Source of the DNA: Anthostomella pinea
Taxonomy: Eukaryota > Ascomycota > Sordariomycetes > Xylariales > Xylariaceae
Length of the DNA: 64,000 nt
Direction: 5' to 3'
Assembly (NCBI GenBank): GCA_963556695.1
Contig: CAUWAG010000007.1
Location: 3,968,001 to 4,032,000 of the forward strand
The position numbers and the translations under genes are program-made. Of the stretch, positions 18,058-28,489 are shown in pieces (the stretch's first letter is position 1; the number at the start of each line of letters is the position of its first letter). The notes below the pieces were generated by a model. That model made no database searches and was not told the DNA's origin. It saw only the letters and a program-made list of their open reading frames with translations.

Positions 18058-21000
18058 TTAGGCGAAATAGCTCTTCCAGAGCACACCCTCTAGGTCTTCA
18101 AGCTGCTCAGACGTAAAATACTGAATATCATGTTAGCATACGTGCCGCCCTGTCATCGAGTTGACAATTACATACCTTCTGATCAACAGCCCAACTGTCT
18201 TGTCTCGTCTTCTTGAACTCGGACAAGATACTCTTCGTTGCCTTGCCTACTACGCCGGGATCGCTTGCAGCGCGTCTGGCTAAGAGAGCCAGCACCTCCG
18301 GCATCCAGCTTGGGGGCGGTGTCGCATAAGGGAACGCCTCAATCAGCGCGCCAAGGCCGAGTACGGCAGCATGTCTTCTAACAATCTGCTGTGTAACGTT
18401 GACTGGGGTATCTGTTCCTGGAAGCTTCTTTTTGGGCATCTGGTTCCGCGCCAACTGCGTTTCGAAACGCGACTTGAGAGTCGCTATGATCGGAGTTCGA
18501 ATTGCTGCTGGAGAACAGCGAATCATACCAGCCAGTGTAGCACTAGCCACCGTCCGGACTTCGAGCTGAGGGTCCGCCAACATATCCCCCACCGCATTGA
18601 AGAGGAGGTCCCGCTGCGACGGTTCCGTCAAGAATAACCGTCTGAAATAGATGACCTGCATGTTGACAAGCGCTCGAAGTCGTTGATGCCAGCTCGTGGC
18701 AGTCTTGCCAAGTCGTATCAAAGAGGCGATGAAAGGTTCGTCTTCACCAGCGCGGAAGGGGATGTTAGGAAGGTGGCGATACACATGGTACGCGAGACGC
18801 ATCAGCTCGGGGTCCTCCTTGACGTCCATCATGTGCAGTAGCTGATCAATGAATGGATCTGGGAAGAATGGGAGAAGCTGAATACACTCCTGTGATGAAA
18901 GCATACTATCGAGCCAAGTCAAGACAGTCTTCGAACCAGATGTGTACGAGGACGGGGTTTGTTGACCGGGCGTACGCTCCTGTCGCCAGGTTTCAAGACG
19001 AGTGAATACCTCTCGGATCGTGGCTGCGAATTCATCGCTGGGCTTGTACGGTCGAATTCCAATGGACGAGTCCGCCTTGTTCTGCTCCAGCAGGGTACCG
19101 ACATTTCCGAAAGACTCATGATACCGGGTGCGATAGATTGTAGCGATCACCCGCCCAATGGACTCACGGACTGACTTGTAAGGATGGTCAATGTGGGCCA
19201 AGAAGTCCTCGAGGATGGGTTTCTCATGGCGATAGTGCCATCCACAATCGTTAATCATGAACTCAAGGAGCTGCACCTTCGACGATTCCTTGAAGGCTGC
19301 GTTCGAGTCCATGTCTAGACGGAAGGAGCTCAACTTGCTGACGAGCTCGTGTGCACGACGCGGATCCTTAGTATCGATGATGAAGTGAAGACACGTAATC
19401 CAGTACGAGAGGTTCTCGGGTGTCAGGCTATCGGCGAAGATCTTCAGTATCATCGGCTGTGCAAAACTCCAAACTCGTTCCTTCATCTCGACAGGGTCAT
19501 CCGACGAGCCAGCCATCATAGCTCCGAGTATCTCTGCTGTTGCGCGATGTTGATGCTTGTCGCTGCCGTCCGCGTAGACCTCAGTGGTCAGCTTCTTGAC
19601 ATCTTCGAAGTTAAGTTCGGTTTCTCCATAGTTCATGAGATCGAACACGTGCATGAGCAAGATGACGTTTTGGCTTCTAAACCTATCCGCTGACGCATCT
19701 CGCGGTTCTTGCTTTAGGTGATCGAAGCACTTGGCAAGCCAATCTCTGGTGATCAGTTGACCAATCTGTTTTCTCGCAGCTCTCTCAACGTCGTCATAAG
19801 CATCGAATCGTTCGGGTTTCGCTTTGAAAGCGTTGTATTGCTTACCCCACACAAGCCATCCAGCATGGTCTGAGTCGATGAAATAGTCGACGTTTTCCGG
19901 GTGGGTAAAGTCGTCCAGGAACTTCTCTGTGAAATTCGCGTCACCTTTGGGTACCGGTATAACGACCTTGTTTGAGTCAATTTCCTTCTCTTCCAGGTAA
20001 GTCCGGTAGTCGTGGCCATAGACCGCGCGCATATCAATGCAAGTGAAGACGTTGGAGAACGCTTGCAGGTAACTCAACCTTAGGCCGGGATGAGGGTCAT
20101 TCGTGCCCTTGCCAACGAGATCGATGAACTCGGGAGGCGCAATGGTGTCAAATCGCAAACACAAGTTTGTGGCAAATATGGCACATCGACTAGCCGTCTT
20201 CCAATGTGAGCCTTTGGCCGTCTCTATCAGTTCCAACCCCAGGCTGGCCTTCTTCTTTTCCACTTTTGTTCTTCGCTCCACAATGAAGTCGTGCCTCGTC
20301 GCGATAGCCTTCGAGCAGTCTTCATCCGGTTTGATAGTGTCGACAATCTTCTCATCCGTAATAATCATCAGCTCGAACTTCTTCCCGAAATCCATCAGCG
20401 GGTAAATCGCGGTTGAACTGAGGCTCTGAATTGAAGTCTTGTCAACTCCGGCCGTCTTGATGTAGAGACGCATAAGGTCGGGAGCAAACCTCCAGTCTCG
20501 CATCAAGGTCTTCAACAGACTGGTGAAGAGCAGTGTATACATGGCGCCCTTGATCCGATCATGGTCCATCTCGTCAAGAGCTTTGCGAAACCTCACCAAC
20601 AGAACAGGGATTACAAGCGGTCGCCCACCGATGAGTGCCTTGACAGAAGCATCCTGAGCACCTTGAGCTACTCGTCGTACATCAGCATACGACGAGACGG
20701 CAGACTCGGCCAAGTCGAGCAGTAGCTGCTTATCAATTTCGCTCTTTCGTCTGACCGACGCATTATGCTTAACCCGTTGTTGTTGGTAAGCATCAGCACG
20801 CTTGATGAGCAGAGGCCGCGGGTAAGGTTTGCGCAGGCCGCTGATCTTGAAAGGCGCAATGTCCGCTTTGTACAGACGAACCAAGCGGTCGTAGGGATGC
20901 GCGGACCGCTCGAAACCTACATCGGTGATCCAGGTGCGATAGGTGGAGTAGAGTGCGGTGAAACATGCGACGTCGTCTTCCTGATGGGTGTTTAGGAACG

Positions 21001-23977
21001 AATGCGTTCGGGAGAGCAACTTGCCTATGTCTTCTCGAAGACCATGGAGACGGTTGTACAATTCGGTATCGGGGGTGAGTAAGTATCCACTCTGATACCG
21101 GAACTGTGGTTTCGTCTCGTCATCCTCCCCAACTTCAGCCAGTGGGTTGTTTGCTTCTTCGTCTTCGTCGTCACCCATAATCTCGTCACCCTCTTTATCG
21201 ACGCGGCCATTGCCATTAACGTGCCTATTGGACTCTGCAGAAGCACGTCTCGGGTCAAAAAGGGTCGCAATACCAGAGATGACGAGTCGTAACTGAGTCA
21301 ACTGGCGCGAGACCTCGTCTGACCATTCCTTGTTCTTTCCTTTCCTGCTGACGGGCGGCTCGTCGCTCATAAAAGCCTCGAGTCTTCGCATGGCCCCCTC
21401 AGCCTGCGACTCGAAAAGCTCCACGGCGAACTGGATCTCTTCTGGCAGAGACCGGTGCCATCGAATAGTCAGATCTGCCGGTGCTGTTGTCTTGCCCCAG
21501 TCCTCAACATCCAGGCCGCGCTTCATAACCTCCGGTTCATACAAGGCATTATCGATGGGATATGTATGGGTGAGGTTGAGCAGCAGATGATGAATGTAGT
21601 TGCTGATGTGTATCGTTGGAAGTCCTCGGCACTTTTCTTGCATGTACTCGGCAACGTCGAATAATTCTTTCTTGTACTTCAGCACCTCGCTGCCGACGTG
21701 GACACAACACATACTCAGTATGCTGATGTGCCATACAAGGGCCCGATCCCGTGGAAGAACCTCAGTACCGCTACTGCGGTCTGAGGCAGCCCCATTGTAG
21801 TCGATCTCATTGCGGATGTTGACTATCAACATTGGAATGAAGACTTTGAGGGTCTTTTCGGGGTTCACTTTGCAAAGTGCGTTGCAGATCCACGCCATCG
21901 CGTCCCGGGCTTGGTGTACAACATGGCTAGAGACAAAATTGGCAAGCTTCTCCAGGACCATGTCGAAAAGCTCCGGTGAGAGCGATGCAAACAGAGGGTT
22001 CAATGCAGCTGGTAGGGTATTGATGATGTTGTCTTCCGGCGAGCCCGAGCGTAACTGTGATGAGTCTGGGAGGTTCTCGAGCAGCGTAAAGACTTTCCCG
22101 AGCAGAGCCAGTATAAATTCACCAAAGCCAGCGGTCGATGAGCGGACGATATCTGCTTCATCCTGATCGCTCAGCTCGTTGTCGTAGTCAATCTTGACAT
22201 CCTGACCCTCTTGCTCCATGCGCGCCATCTCGCCTTGTACCCATTGCATGGCCAAGGTCGTGTCATGCACCTTATTGCTCTCCTTTGTCAATGTCACAAA
22301 CGGGATACTGTATGCCACACTTTGAATGAAGTTCAGAGTGTACTGGGTCTTGCTGAGGTCGTTGGCATCGATTCCAGGCAGAGCTAGGGCTAGCAGAGCA
22401 GTGATGTGACACCTGAACCCCTTTTGGCGTGACATGACGTTTGCAATCATCTGCAAGCCGATGAGACTAGAGGTAGTTCTGTGAACTTCAACCAAGCCCT
22501 GCAAACTAGGATAGAACCTCTGAAGGGCGCCGGGCAGCATCAACTCAGGCTCAAGGAAACTCAGATTCTGCAGGGCACCGAAATACATGCTGGTAATCGA
22601 CGTGCTCTTGCCGAAGAGACCCATGAATGTGACTTCACGCAGACTTAGTACAAACCGACGTTTCAGAACATCGTTGATACGTCTGTCAGAGGGTGTGTCC
22701 TGCTCATTGCTTTGCTCCTTGTTCCAACGAGCGACAAACAGCTCGGTAAGGTAGTAGGTCAATTGGGCAAGCATCTTGGTCCAAGAGCCGTGATTCGACG
22801 GGTGAAAGAACGTGTCCACGGATTCCATGAGACCCTCGAGGCTGTTCAGAATCGAGCTGTCTTTCTCCAGGCATTGAGGCGACAGGGATGAGACGATCCA
22901 CCGTGCAATGATATAGGCGATTGGGTGCTTTTTCTTATCCTTTTCGAGGAAGATGCCCATACCCGCCGAGTAGTCCAGGCTAGCATAAGGCGAGTTTGCT
23001 TGACCCACGGGGATTTCAGTCAAGCGGAGGATGGATGTAAAGACGAGGTCAGACTGTTCGCGAGTAAAAATGCCGTATTCGGTGAAGGGCACGTGCGTGC
23101 ATGTTAAATAGTCTCGAGCCAATCTTGAGAGAATGTCAATGAGTGCAGTATCGAAGACCTTAGATCGAGTCATCAGAGCCCAGAGATGGAAGAAGGTAGG
23201 CAAGAAGTCGGATGGCTGAGACATGGCCTCAGTGGGAGGTGCTGGAGTCGTTGGCATCAAAACGTTCAAAACACCCATGACAATGTAGGCATTTTGGAGA
23301 TCTGACGTGCTGAAGTACGGTAGCAGTTCCTCTAGCATGGCGTGCCGTTCCTTCGGGTCGAAGTAGGACTGAGAATGTAGACATAACTTCCAAAGATGCT
23401 TGAGCCCTCGTCTCCTAGACGAATGATGCGCGGGAGCTTCTCCGGGTAATACTAATGCCTTGATCTCCTTCCAGAGAGGCCTCCAGTCGAGCGTCAGATC
23501 CTCTTGAGGCTTCAGGAAATGCTTCTTCCTTGTCATAGTGACAACCATCCTCGAAAAGCGATCAGATGCACTACCATCCAGACCAGGGGCTAGTGCCAGG
23601 TGGAAATACAGTCTCGCGAGCTTGGCCCGCAGCTCGCGAGGCATATCGAATTTGAGGGTTAGCCATCCTTGCAGCTGGCGCGTCCAATGCATAGCACCCG
23701 GGGAGAAATCTTCGGCCTTTACTGCGATGTAGAGCTGCTTAAGTATCCCTTGTAATGCGGCATCGCGCTCAGCCTCCTTCTCGACCGGGTATGGTAGGAG
23801 CTGGAAGTAGGCAAAGGTTCGCGGTCGGTAGCGTTTGCTATCATCGGCTGTGTCGTCGGTGGAGGATGGTAAGCCCGGTGATGATGCACGGGATATGGTG
23901 TCGGCGGCGGCAAGGGAGTTCAGGAATTCGGCCGAAAACGCTGAGGCCCCTGCTGACGGGTCGAGTCCTTCCTCCAT
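18058..23977 (-). CDS. BLM10: Proteasome activator Blm10/PA200
   Basis: The protein is 1,954 residues, between human PA200 (about 1,840) and yeast Blm10 (2,143). It is built of HEAT-like repeats and caps the 20S proteasome in the nucleus and cytosol. The N-terminal Y-rich segment (RPRTFAYFQLLPYP), the SSLSPQ region, the acidic loop EGDEIMGDDEDEEANN and the long helical C-terminal half agree with the family. A 55-nt intron (18121-18175; GTATGT, TGCTAAC, CAG) separates the main exon (18176-23977) from a 63-nt last exon. That exon ends KSYFA, a variant of the C-terminal HbYX-type tail that opens the proteasome gate. I chose ATG 23977; the frame extends nine codons further upstream but without an ATG. 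Confidence 0.93.
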
Positions 23978-26553
23978 CGTGAACGAAGGGACGTCGAAAG
24001 TCAAAGTGTGGGTAGGGTTTCGAGGTTGTTTTCGAGGTTGTCGGCAGGTTCACACAAGACCAGATCTCTGTCTAACTGAGAATCGGCGCGACCTCGTTGT
24101 ATCGAAATGGAAGGAGGCAAGTGATCGCTGCGTGGATGACTAGGTGAAGATTGCAATCAAACAATGATGAGCCGTGTGGTGATGATGTCGGGTTGCAGGA
24201 AAGATAGGGCGCAAGCTGTCATGTCGGTCGCAACACGTCGATGGCTAGTTCTGAGCTTGCTGGGGTCCGGTTGGGAACTTGGGCAGGTTCCCGGCAGTAT
24301 GCTACCGTCTTTCTATCAGCTGCTGGGTATGTGGTTGACCACTTGATGGGTGGATGACTTGTGCGACGTCGTGCCTTGTACGTCTCTCGTGTGTCTCTCG
24401 TGTGTCTCGTGTGCCCGTGGGTAGTGTGGTGGCGTTGTCTCTCGTCTGCGGCGACCAACAAGAAGCTTAGTTCAGAGCTGCCTTGGCGGGTGAAGCTAAG
24501 CTAGGTAACGGGATGCCGTCGAGTGGCGCCTCGCCCGGTGCGCCGAAGAAGAAGAGGGGGAGCGATTGATAGTTAAATGTCGGCGTGTACGATGTATGTG
24601 ATGTGATGAAGCTGTATCGGTCTCGGTCTCGGTCTCTGGGGCACGGCAATGGACCGGTATTGTAGCCGGGTCGAGGAGAGCTGCTCCAACTCCACTGCGC
24701 CAGCTCGGGAGATGAGATGTGCAGTGTCTCTTGCAAGAGCTCGTGCTGTTGGTTCGCTGTTCACTGCAGGTGTTCGCTGTTCACTGCAGGTGCTCACTGT
24801 TCAGGTGCGGGTGCCGCAGCTGGAGAGCTGGAGAGCTGGAGCTGCTCCGCGAGGCGCCCGGAGTTTAGCTGCTGCTGGTCTGATCCAATTAGTCGATTTT
24901 CGGGTCCGTGCTCCGCTATGTCTTAGGTTAGTCAGTCGCCTATGTGGGGTGGTCACGTGCCCACTAGCTTAGATTAGATTTCCTCCGCCTCAGTGGCTAG
25001 ATTAGGCTTCATCACCAATACAACCTCTCTTCTGCCATTTCGTGTGTGTATTCCTCAGTCAAAACACCTAACCGCCCTAGAGTCTAACCTTAGACCATGC
25101 AAGTGATTCTGGGGTTATGACCAGATGGAATTAAAGGTACATGTACTGAACCACCATAGAAAAGATTATGGGCAAGAGGAAACATATAATAATTGATCGT
25201 CTTACCTTCTCGAGCTGTCTGTCCAGTCAAGTAGATCTTGGTTCATTTGTAAGCTGCTGTCATTGTTATTGAGTGATTCATGTCAGGGAATTCACATATG
25301 TACCTTTGCTTTTCCAAGTGACTTGAAGTTCTCGTGTGGTCAAGCGACGATGGGAAACACCACTCGAATCAAGGAAGATCCGACTGTCTGGGCTTGTTGT
25401 AGGTATTCAACGTATGCGTGGTGAAAGACAGGTTGACAGCAGCCAGTAAGTTACTATCCAGCCAGCAGTTGGGCTGATAAAGGAGTTTGTCCCTGTCCAA
25501 GGCTGCTGCATGAGCACGTAATGCCTACTGCGTGACTCGAACGGTAGCCTTGCTGCCACTGACACGAGATCCCGTCGGCTTGCCCGCATGGTAGGGGTCC
25601 TCTGGACCCGGATAGGCCTGCATGCATGCACTCTAGTGCTGAGATCAGGTCACTTGATACTATTGATAGGATTAGGGGGGCCGGTGGCCGGCTGGATCTA
25701 GCGGGCACAGGAATCGCTCCCGATTTGTCATCGAGGGATGGGATGCCTACGCCAGTGGCCAACGTGTAGACTTCCCGTACCTATGACACGGAGACTTGCA
25801 GAGGGATAAATATCATGCTCTAGCATATTCTGTTGGAAGGCCATGGGCACCATCGTGGTGAATGGCGCCGTTAGCACTCCAACGGCCGCCAAGAGACGGG
25901 AGAGACGGATACCGACCGCAACTAGGACGGATCGGTCGACTCACACGACCAACACGACGACGTACTTGATTTAGAGGCGGATGCCCACATGCATGAACTC
26001 CAACAGCCCGGTACTTCCCATCTCCTACGGTGCACAGAGATTGGGCATCTCAAAATCAAGGCAGCCGCTCATTGCGACGTTGACTCCTTCACAGGCGGCA
26101 GTGGGCCTACGCAAGCTGAAGTGCCACGCCACGCATAGGATTTAGACGAGATACACATCTACGCCACCCACCCGCGTCGCATATTCTTCAGGCATGGATA
26201 AGCATCTTCTAGAAAGTTTGCTTGCGTAACCCCGTTCGGCCTGTCTCGCCGGTCCCGAAGTGGCAGTGGCGGTCCGTCTGTGGTACCAGTCCCGGACCCG
26301 GCGGAAGAGCCGCAGACGGTCCTGACCGAGAGGAATTCTATAGACCGCGCACATGTTCGCTTCGGTTGCAACTACCAGAAAGGGGTAGGTTGATGATAAA
26401 TTCAACAGAAGTCGGGAGATCCGAAACAACTTTCATGATAGGTATAAATCTCCGCGAAACTAGGTACATATCATCTTAAAAATCCCAATCATGTTCCTAA
26501 GTTTGTCAACCTACCCCAAAGACACATTCCTATATCAACAATCTTCAGTGTCC
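23978..26553. other. Intergenic: BLM10 upstream region and gene-free DNA
   Basis: Bases 23978-24500 hold the BLM10 5' side, with CGTGTGTCTCT repeats near 24380-24410 and a CTCGGT repeat near 24619-24637. Tandem motifs occur at 24750-24840. From 25000 to 26550 I see no gene; the many short frames on both strands lack family features. Confidence 0.5.
24750..24840. repeat. Short tandem repeats upstream of BLM10
   Basis: GTTCGCTGTTCACTGCAGGT occurs twice in tandem, followed by a degenerate third copy. Repeated GAGAGCTG units follow a little further on. Their position, about 800 bp upstream of the BLM10 start, allows a regulatory role, but simple slippage is as likely. Confidence 0.6.
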
Positions 26554-27156
26554 TCAATTCTTCTTCTTATCCATCCTTGGCAGCCCGACCCAGACCAATA
26601 TAACCACCAGCAAGGCCAGTATGATGGGCTACAAGACCTGGACGCCCCTCGCCTGCGCAAGTGCACCCACAGCAAACGGCAAGATAGCCGCGCCACCGCC
26701 CCCAAACGCCGCCACGAACCCGATTGCTCCGACATGGAGATGCCGTGGGAGCAGCTTGGACATGGCGACGACGGCTGCAGGAAAGAGAGGTTCGAGGAAG
26801 AAGCCCTGCAGCCCGATGGCAACGGCCGAGACGACAAACTGCGGTACGAGCCAGAAGAGAAGCTCCAGCCCCACGGTGATGGGGAGGTAGATCTGCGCCC
26901 AATCGTCTCGTCAGCAAACCACACACAAGATAACCAACACGTGAGTAATCAACAACTTCCAAAGACACACCGAACGCTGGCTCGGGGGGTGGGGACATAC
27001 CATAATAGCAAGCTTCTCCCCGATCCGAGGCGTCACGAACCCCAGCACCACCCTCCCAACCGGCAAGCCCAGCCAGAATCCCGTCGCCGTCATGCCGCTG
27101 GCGAACGGCTCGCCGCGGCGGACCTGGATCATGAACTCGACGATGGTACCCAGCAG
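26554..27156 (-). pseudogene. C-terminal half of an MFS transporter (Bsc6-like), truncated and with a stop
   Basis: Minus-strand exons at about 27156-27001 and 26892-26554 join across an intron with GTATGT, TGCTGAC and GCAG. They read through FASGMTATGFWLG, GRVVLGFVTPRIGEKLA, YLPITVGLELLFWLVPQF, FGGGGAAILPFAVGALAQA and ILALLVVILVWVGL, ending at TGA 26554. These are the last five or six membrane helices of a Major Facilitator protein of the fungal Bsc6/FHS type. The N-terminal half is missing: the reading stops where retrotransposon sequence begins at about 27157. An in-frame TAG follows GVQVL where relatives have a sense codon, which fits a CAG-to-TAG change. The long plus-strand frame over this region is its antisense shadow. 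Confidence 0.78.
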
Positions 27157-27601
27157 CTAACTTTAGAAACTCGGCTGTACGCGTCAAAGAGTTCCATGAC
27201 GCAAATCCCAAGGCGCCAGGTCCCCCTCAAAGGTTACAGCAACGGATAGAGGCTGCTGCTGATGATCAGGACCTAACTGATCATGAGGAAGACAACCTGC
27301 CTGTAAGAGGCTCTGCACAAGGAGTAAGGAGAACTCGGAAGAAATCATCGTCGTAAACCGACTTTAATAAGGGGGGGGGGGTAGTGTGACGGCCTGCACA
27401 GACCTTCCCACATGACAAGCGGATACTTCCCAATAGGGGAAGGATCTGACCAGAGGATCCCCTTAAAGGGGCAACCTCCCACTGTACCTATCTCTCTCTC
27501 TCTCTTCCTTTCCTCTCTAGTCTTCTTGATATTCTCGTCAATAGAGTAATAGCTGCTTGCTGCCGGCCATGTCCCAGCTCCTCAGTACGCTCGCCGTGAC
27601 A
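27157..27601 (+). mobile_element. 3' end of a gypsy-type LTR retrotransposon with its 3' LTR
   Basis: From about 27157 a plus-strand frame reads RVKEFHDANPKAPGPPQRL and ends KKSSS-stop near 27356, resembling the extreme C-terminus of a gypsy polyprotein. AATAA plus an 11-G run and TAG (27367-27384), a polypurine tract, comes next. The LTR (27385-27601, 217 bp, TGTGACGG..CCGTGACA) follows directly. The LTR is almost the same as the solo LTR at 13920. The 5' part is missing and no target duplication is found, so a deletion or rearrangement joined it to the MFS remnant. Confidence 0.8.
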
Positions 27602-27764
27602 TTGGACCTACCGGTCAACCACTCCAACACTCTGCGCCCCAGCGTCATAAAACCAACCTGTTTAGACGAGTAGAAGTAGTCGCATAAACACCATGCCCTT
27701 GAAAACACATCGCCCTCTAGAGTCCCTGTAGTGAATATCAATACTAGTCAGATCGAGCAAGGTA

Positions 27765-27955
27765 CACTCAGCCCTTATAAGTCTTCGTACGCGCCACGTT
27801 GGAAGAATTCCAGATCACACGTGGAGTTTTAGAATAAGCAGCTCGTGGCTATAAAGTCATCTTCGATGCTTATTCCAGGGTGCTTATCTCATTTCTTATT
27901 AATGCACCTTTCGCTTGGTGATAGGGGCCGTACGAAGACTTATGAGGGTTCAGTG
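27765..27955. mobile_element. Tc1/mariner-type MITE, 191 bp
   Basis: The ends are CACTCAGCCCTTATAAGTCT and, inverted, CACTGAACCCTCATAAGTCT. They match at 24 of 27 positions through CGTACG. TA flanks both sides (27763-27764 and 27956-27957). There is no coding capacity. A related single end (CACTGAACTGCCAAAAGTCTCCGTAC) occurs at 28231, suggesting a second decayed copy. Confidence 0.82.
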
Positions 27956-28294
27956 TAATCAGGGCCTGAGTGTGAACACCCAAGCCGCCAGCAAAGACGA
28001 CCTGTTCTTAATTTGGGAATAAACGCTAATTGCATGTGAATCCATCACACAACGGCTTTTGAGTAGCCCAAACGCCATCGCCGTTTGGGTATAGTACCCC
28101 CATACCCCTATTCCTCAGAGCCTTGAAGTCTACCTTGTAGTGCCATGATTCTAGAGGTCCAACCCAATGGTCACCCTCTCGAGCAGTGCCAGCCATAAAA
28201 CCCAAACCATTTAATCCATGACCAAGGTACACTGAACTGCCAAAAGTCTCCGTACACCCCGATTTCAGCAAGCGACGGGTGTATCCGCCATAAA

Positions 28295-28369
28295 TGGTAT
28301 AAGCACTCTGGAATAAGCACTCGGGATGACTTTTTGGATCAAATATGCTTATTCCAGTGTGTTTATTCC
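28295..28369. repeat. 75-bp near-palindromic element
   Basis: The left arm GGTATAAGCACTCTGGAATA and the inverted right arm GGAATAAACACACTGGAATA match imperfectly over about 24 bases around a 25-base centre. The motif GGAATAAGCA also occurs inside the neighbouring MITE. It may be a very small MITE or a solo hairpin. Confidence 0.6.
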
Positions 28370-28489
28370 ATTAATGTGAAAGTAGTAATACAAGGTCCAG
28401 TCGTCTGAACTTGCTCCGCCCTGATCTGACGTCCGAGCCCACCGGGTACTTTATTTGCCTCGTTGGCCGCTACGGCAGCATTTGCGACC

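Larger units (their letters stand above)
27602..28489. other. Gene-free region with small inverted-repeat elements
   Basis: It contains the MITE at 27765-27955 and a small palindromic element at 28295-28369. A minus-strand frame (28271-28026, starting only with TTG) reads like protein over about 80 residues (LESWHYKVDF, GVLYPNGDGVWATQ), but I do not recognise it. It is probably a relic. Confidence 0.45.

Noticed and set aside
23978..24004. BLM10 extension upstream of ATG 23977
   Set aside because: The extra nine codons begin with TTG on the minus strand; ATG 23977 is used.
26491..27249. 252-residue plus-strand frame
   Set aside because: It is antisense to the MFS pseudogene, whose minus-strand reading has proper membrane helices and an intron; the plus-strand protein is low-complexity Gln/Pro/His.
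16399..28489. Secondary-metabolite gene cluster
   Set aside because: A GST-like gene and an MFS fragment lie in the region, but there is no backbone synthase, tailoring set or cluster regulator.
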